The notes beneath the pieces were generated by a model. That model was not told the origin of the DNA and ran no database searches. It saw nothing but the letters and a program-made list of their open reading frames with translations. DNA of 42,369 nt from CAYWWY01 sp964580185. GTDB lineage: Bacteria > Thermotogota > Thermotogae > MWEM01. Shown here piece after piece: positions 39,785 through 42,369 of this stretch (within the stretch, counting starts at the first letter, position 1; each line of letters opens with the position of its first letter). Where the stretch lies: NCBI GenBank assembly GCA_964580185.1, contig CAZOJQ010000024.1, positions 1 to 42,369 on the forward strand. Direction: 5' to 3'. The translations under genes were made by a program, and so were the position numbers.

Positions 39785-40756
39785 ATGCAGCGTGAATTAT
39801 TCCTGGATTTTTGCGTGAAAAGAAACCTTAGTGATCGATCAATAAAAGAGGCATTGGAAGACTTGGAGTCTTTCGAAAGAACGGTGAACCGAAAGGGCAT
39901 TCAAATGGATAAGTGTACAGAGAGCGATCTCCAGGCGTACATCCAAAGCTTAATAAGAGAAAAACAAAATACCTTTGAACGGTTTGTTACCTTCGCGCGA
40001 TACTTTTCCGTTTGCAATCGTTTGGATCTTTACCGGTTTTTTTTGGCGATTCTTGGAGGTTTTGGAGTGATTGAAAGCATATCAAAACGAACGGCTTCGT
40101 TGACAACCCCCGAAATTGCTGATGCCATTTTTGGAGATATTGAGATCCCTCCGCTTGGTTCTCCTATCGCAGAAAACCCAACCTTTATGGAAATGCTCCT
40201 TAATCGGATGAAAGAAAGCTTACCAGAAGAATTGTTCAAGAAGATTCTGGCGGGGAATCATCATGGGATACCACATTCTCGATTTGTTTCCGAGAAAGCG
40301 AAGTTCCAAGAGTTTGATTATGATATCGATCGATTTTTGCGTTACCGGCACCTGTCACAAGTTGCAGAATTGCAGGAACACTGCAAAGAGGGGAAGATAT
40401 GGTATGAGCAGGAGATTACACCACAAGTTATCGAATACGTACGCAATCATCCAGAAATTCAGGGTGGTGTTCGTGAAGGGCAAGTCATATTCCTTACCAA
40501 AATCCCGTACGATCCAGACCGATACATCTCTGAACCAGAACCGGATTTGAAACGGTTTTACGCTTGTCATTGCCCGTTTGTTCGATATGCCTTGCTGACG
40601 AACGAACAGAGTGTTATACCTGAATGGTGTTACTGCAGCGCAGGCTTTGAGAAGCAACTATTCGACGTTCTCTATGGAAAAGAATTGAAGGTGGAAGTTC
40701 TGGAAACTCCTTTCAAAGGCGACACGCGCTGTCGGTTTGCTGTATATTTGGATTAG
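39785..40756 (+). CDS. Cys-rich C-terminal domain protein with recombinase-like N-terminus, hypothetical
   Basis: 323 aa, no signal peptide, so cytoplasmic. The N-terminal ~100 residues (LFLDFCVKRNLSDRSIKEALEDLESFE.. and ..LQAYIQSLIREKQNTFERFVTFARYF) look like the SAM-like helical N-domain of tyrosine recombinases, but no catalytic domain follows. The C-terminus RFYACHCPFVRYALL..IPEWCYCSAGFEKQ..LKGDTRCRF-like (here FKGDTRCRF) carries clustered cysteines and resembles V4R/DUF6144-type ligand or metal-binding domains. Family assignment is tentative. GAGAGGTG lies upstream. It is followed after 18 bases by the WD40 gene, making a two-gene operon likely. Confidence 0.6.
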   Translation: MQRELFLDFCVKRNLSDRSIKEALEDLESFERTVNRKGIQMDKCTESDLQAYIQSLIREKQNTFERFVTFARYFSVCNRLDLYRFFLAILGGFGVIESISKRTASLTTPEIADAIFGDIEIPPLGSPIAENPTFMEMLLNRMKESLPEELFKKILAGNHHGIPHSRFVSEKAKFQEFDYDIDRFLRYRHLSQVAELQEHCKEGKIWYEQEITPQVIEYVRNHPEIQGGVREGQVIFLTKIPYDPDRYISEPEPDLKRFYACHCPFVRYALLTNEQSVIPEWCYCSAGFEKQLFDVLYGKELKVEVLETPFKGDTRCRFAVYLD

Positions 40757-40774
40757 GGAGAAGGAGGGGATCGG

Positions 40775-41761
40775 ATGAAAAAAGGATTGCTCTTGGCCTG
40801 TTTTGCTTCCAGGTTCCTAACAAGTTTCTCTGAGAATCTGTTTGGCGCTCCAAAGCAATTGATCGAATGGTATGACTTGAAAGCAGGAAAAGGGCCGGTA
40901 TACGGTCAGAGTTGGTCGCCCGACGGTTCCCGATTGGTTACAGCGGATTTTGATCAGATCCGAGTTTGGGACATGATTTCCGGTCAAGAGATTACGTCCC
41001 TGAAAGGGCATGAAGACTTTATCTGGGGACTCGCTTGGTCCCCTAATGGGAGATATGTTGCATCAGCGAGCAAGGATGGGACTGTTCGGCTTTGGGATAT
41101 GAATCAGTATACACAAAAAAATCAGGTGCGGACGGGTTGGGCGTTCTGTGTTTCTTGGTCTCCAGATGGGACAAAGTTAGCAGTAGGAACGGATTCAGGA
41201 AGAGTTCATATTTTTGACGCAGACAGCGCAGGACTCCTTCATTCCTACACAGGAACGTACGACTCCTACGTCATTTCCCTTTCTTGGTCACCAGATGGGA
41301 AAACGATTGCAGTCGGACGATTAGCAGGAGAAATCGAGTTTTTTAGCACGGAAACTGGTTCGCTGGAACGGGCTATAAACAAATATTCTTCCACTCGTAG
41401 CGATGTAAATGGTTCGGCATGGTCCCCGGATGGATTGCTCCTGGCTACCGCTCATCAAGACCAAAAGGTAAGAATATGGGAAGGAGGATCAGGGCAACTC
41501 CTTCAATCAATCCATGCGCATAGTGGATGGGTAAGAGGGATCGCTTGGTCCCCAAACGGTCAATTCCTTGCATCAACGGGAGAAGATCGGAAAATCCACC
41601 TCTGGGATACAGTAAGGTGGGAACAGTATGCTTGGGAACAGCATACCTATTTGCCGGTTTGGAGCATATCTTGGTCACCAGATGGGACAATGATTGCTTC
41701 GGGTGCTGGGAGATATGATGTTCCTCATACCGGAGCAACCATTGTATGGAAGGTTCCGTAA
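40775..41761 (+). CDS. Secreted seven-bladed WD40 propeller protein
   Basis: 328 aa. A hydrophobic N-terminus (GLLLACFASRFLTSF) is a possible signal peptide. Seven WD40 repeats cover almost all the protein, each with a W/SWSPDG or SWSPNG start and a (V/I)W(D/E) end: QSWSPDGSRLVTADFDQIRVWD, LAWSPNGRYVASASKDGTVRLWD, and so on to ISWSPDGTMIASG..TIVWK. Propellers of this type mediate protein-protein contacts; no enzymatic domain is attached. AAGGAGGGG precedes the ATG, 18 bases after the stop of the Cys-rich gene. Confidence 0.88.
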   Translation: MKKGLLLACFASRFLTSFSENLFGAPKQLIEWYDLKAGKGPVYGQSWSPDGSRLVTADFDQIRVWDMISGQEITSLKGHEDFIWGLAWSPNGRYVASASKDGTVRLWDMNQYTQKNQVRTGWAFCVSWSPDGTKLAVGTDSGRVHIFDADSAGLLHSYTGTYDSYVISLSWSPDGKTIAVGRLAGEIEFFSTETGSLERAINKYSSTRSDVNGSAWSPDGLLLATAHQDQKVRIWEGGSGQLLQSIHAHSGWVRGIAWSPNGQFLASTGEDRKIHLWDTVRWEQYAWEQHTYLPVWSISWSPDGTMIASGAGRYDVPHTGATIVWKVP

Positions 41762-42098
41762 TGCTTGTGTGAACGGGGTTGAAAACCGTCTCAATCACTG
41801 AAGCTGGATGAGAAAACCTTCGCTCTTTCGTTCGAAATGGAAGAGGGTACATGGTCACATGCGCAGGAGCGTTGATGGCCAGTGTGAGAACCTCCGGGGA
41901 GGGAGAATCGAAACCGATGAGCTGTTTCATTGGGCCTACACCATCGAAGTGGGTCGAGTCCCTGAATGCCAAAAATCTCTTCGGGTACCTCACTCCCGCT
42001 TTTACTTAACTGTTACACGAATTCGACCAAATCTTCTGTTGACATGCACCAAAGACCTTGATGTACAATAGGAGTGAAAATCAAAAAGGAGGTGTGGC
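41762..42098. promoter_or_regulatory. Intergenic region with a promoter for the terminal small ORFs
   Basis: No supported gene (an 87-codon plus frame from 41808 looks non-coding). TTGACA at 42039-42044 and TACAAT at 42064-42069 (19-base spacer, or TGTACA at 17) form a plausible promoter about 30 bp before the SD of the 42099 ORF. Confidence 0.45.
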
Positions 42099-42209
42099 AT
42101 GAGCAAAAAATCATTCAGAAAGAACCGAGCAAAGAACGCATCCGAGATGGAAAGAACCTTGGAAAACCTGAAAACTGGCCTCCTCAATAGACTGTACCTG
42201 GGCCAGTAA
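42099..42209 (+). CDS. 36-codon basic small ORF
   Basis: MSKKSFRKNRAKNASEMERT then LENLKTGLLNRLYLGQ. Strong SD AAAAAGGAGGTG 6 bases before the ATG and a likely promoter upstream. Strongly basic N-terminus and an amphipathic C-terminal helix. Its last bases are the 19-base repeat also found at 11610. No family known; it may be a genuine small protein or a remnant. Confidence 0.45.
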   Translation: MSKKSFRKNRAKNASEMERTLENLKTGLLNRLYLGQ

Positions 42210-42216
42210 TCCTGAA
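42198..42216. repeat. 19-base repeat, copy 2
   Basis: Identical to 11610-11628; covers the stop codon of the 42099 ORF. Confidence 0.6.
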
Positions 42217-42236
42217 GAAAGAAAGGAGGAATGGCC

Positions 42237-42332
42237 ATGAAGATTTTTCGGAGAAAAGAAAAGAGACAAGTCGAAGCGCAAATCGAAAAAGGATTTATTG
42301 ACAGAAGTTTTGAACTGGGATTGAAAGCGTAA
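42237..42332 (+). CDS. 31-codon basic small ORF
   Basis: MKIFRRKEKRQVEAQIEKGF then IDRSFELGLKA. The ATG at 42237 is 6 bases from AGGAGG (an in-frame ATG at 42231 touches the SD and is less likely). It follows the 42099 ORF by 27 bases, as if cotranscribed. Too short for family assignment. Confidence 0.42.
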   Translation: MKIFRRKEKRQVEAQIEKGFIDRSFELGLKA

Positions 42333-42369
42333 AAAAAAACCATACGAACCGAGTTCACATAAACGACCC

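Noticed and set aside
1..42369. tRNA, rRNA, riboswitch and replication-origin signals
   Set aside because: I looked for typical tRNA ends, rRNA motifs and DnaA-box clusters by eye and found none; a covariance-model scan would be needed to exclude short ones.

Overview
The window is bacterial chromosomal DNA: dense ORFs with strong AGGAGG-type ribosome binding sites, sigma70-like promoters (several with an extended TGn before the -10) and many secreted lipoproteins. I cannot assign a phylum. The mix of a heliorhodopsin, a DUF2207 membrane protein, a TM1586-type nitroreductase, PF09820-type AAA/nuclease remnants and large sets of LRR and formylglycine-generating-enzyme-fold (SUMF1/C-type-lectin-fold) exported proteins suggests an uncultured anaerobe such as a member of Thermotogota, Atribacterota or a deep Firmicutes relative; this is inference. 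Most genes have moderate GC. AT-rich islands (4.0-4.5, 11.6-12.2, 26.0-27.1 and 28.8-29.6 kb) look like imports.

Layout. 0-3.3 kb: sbcC, the only clear housekeeping gene. 3.5-10.7 kb: an eroded stretch with small lipoproteins, an IS21-type transposase remnant joined to a phosphotransferase fragment, a truncated GNAT acetyltransferase, two degraded AAA/PD-(D/E)XK-type genes, a DUF3795 gene, a degraded short-chain dehydrogenase and a direct repeat of about 400 bp at 6.2 and 8.7 kb. 10.7-12.2 kb: heliorhodopsin and a flavodoxin-like protein. 12.2-22.6 kb: exported proteins (a nonsense-interrupted FGE-fold lipoprotein, a large lipoprotein, two LRR proteins, a two-domain chagasin-like inhibitor, an intact FGE-fold protein) with an orphan PAS-histidine kinase and a GyrI-like protein. 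22.8-25.6 kb: a large lipoprotein behind a TetR regulator whose promoter overlaps two palindromes. 26.0-30.3 kb: a macrolide-phosphotransferase-like gene behind a 47-codon leader ORF, a methyltransferase, and a nitroreductase lying between two near-identical lipoproteins. 30.1-33.7 kb: a DUF2207 fragment, a helical-repeat secreted protein, a truncated methyltransferase copy and an intact DUF2207 protein. 33.8-36.8 kb: LRR and FGE-fold genes, with an LRR-to-FGE translational overlap. 37-42.4 kb: a zinc-ribbon membrane protein, a secreted protein with three jelly-roll-like repeats, a Cys-rich protein, a secreted WD40 propeller and two tiny ORFs.

How it fits together. The main theme is a family-expanded cell-surface repertoire: five FGE-fold genes or fragments with a full C-terminus plus one N-terminal fragment, three LRR genes, three related small lipoproteins, and many partial duplicates. 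It looks as if it evolves by local duplication, gene conversion and decay. The C-terminal segments of the FGE-fold proteins keep a constant scaffold around strongly divergent residues, often encoded by NNC codons, which resembles diversity-generating-retroelement variable proteins; no reverse transcriptase or template repeat is visible here. No rRNA, tRNA or CRISPR array was recognised.
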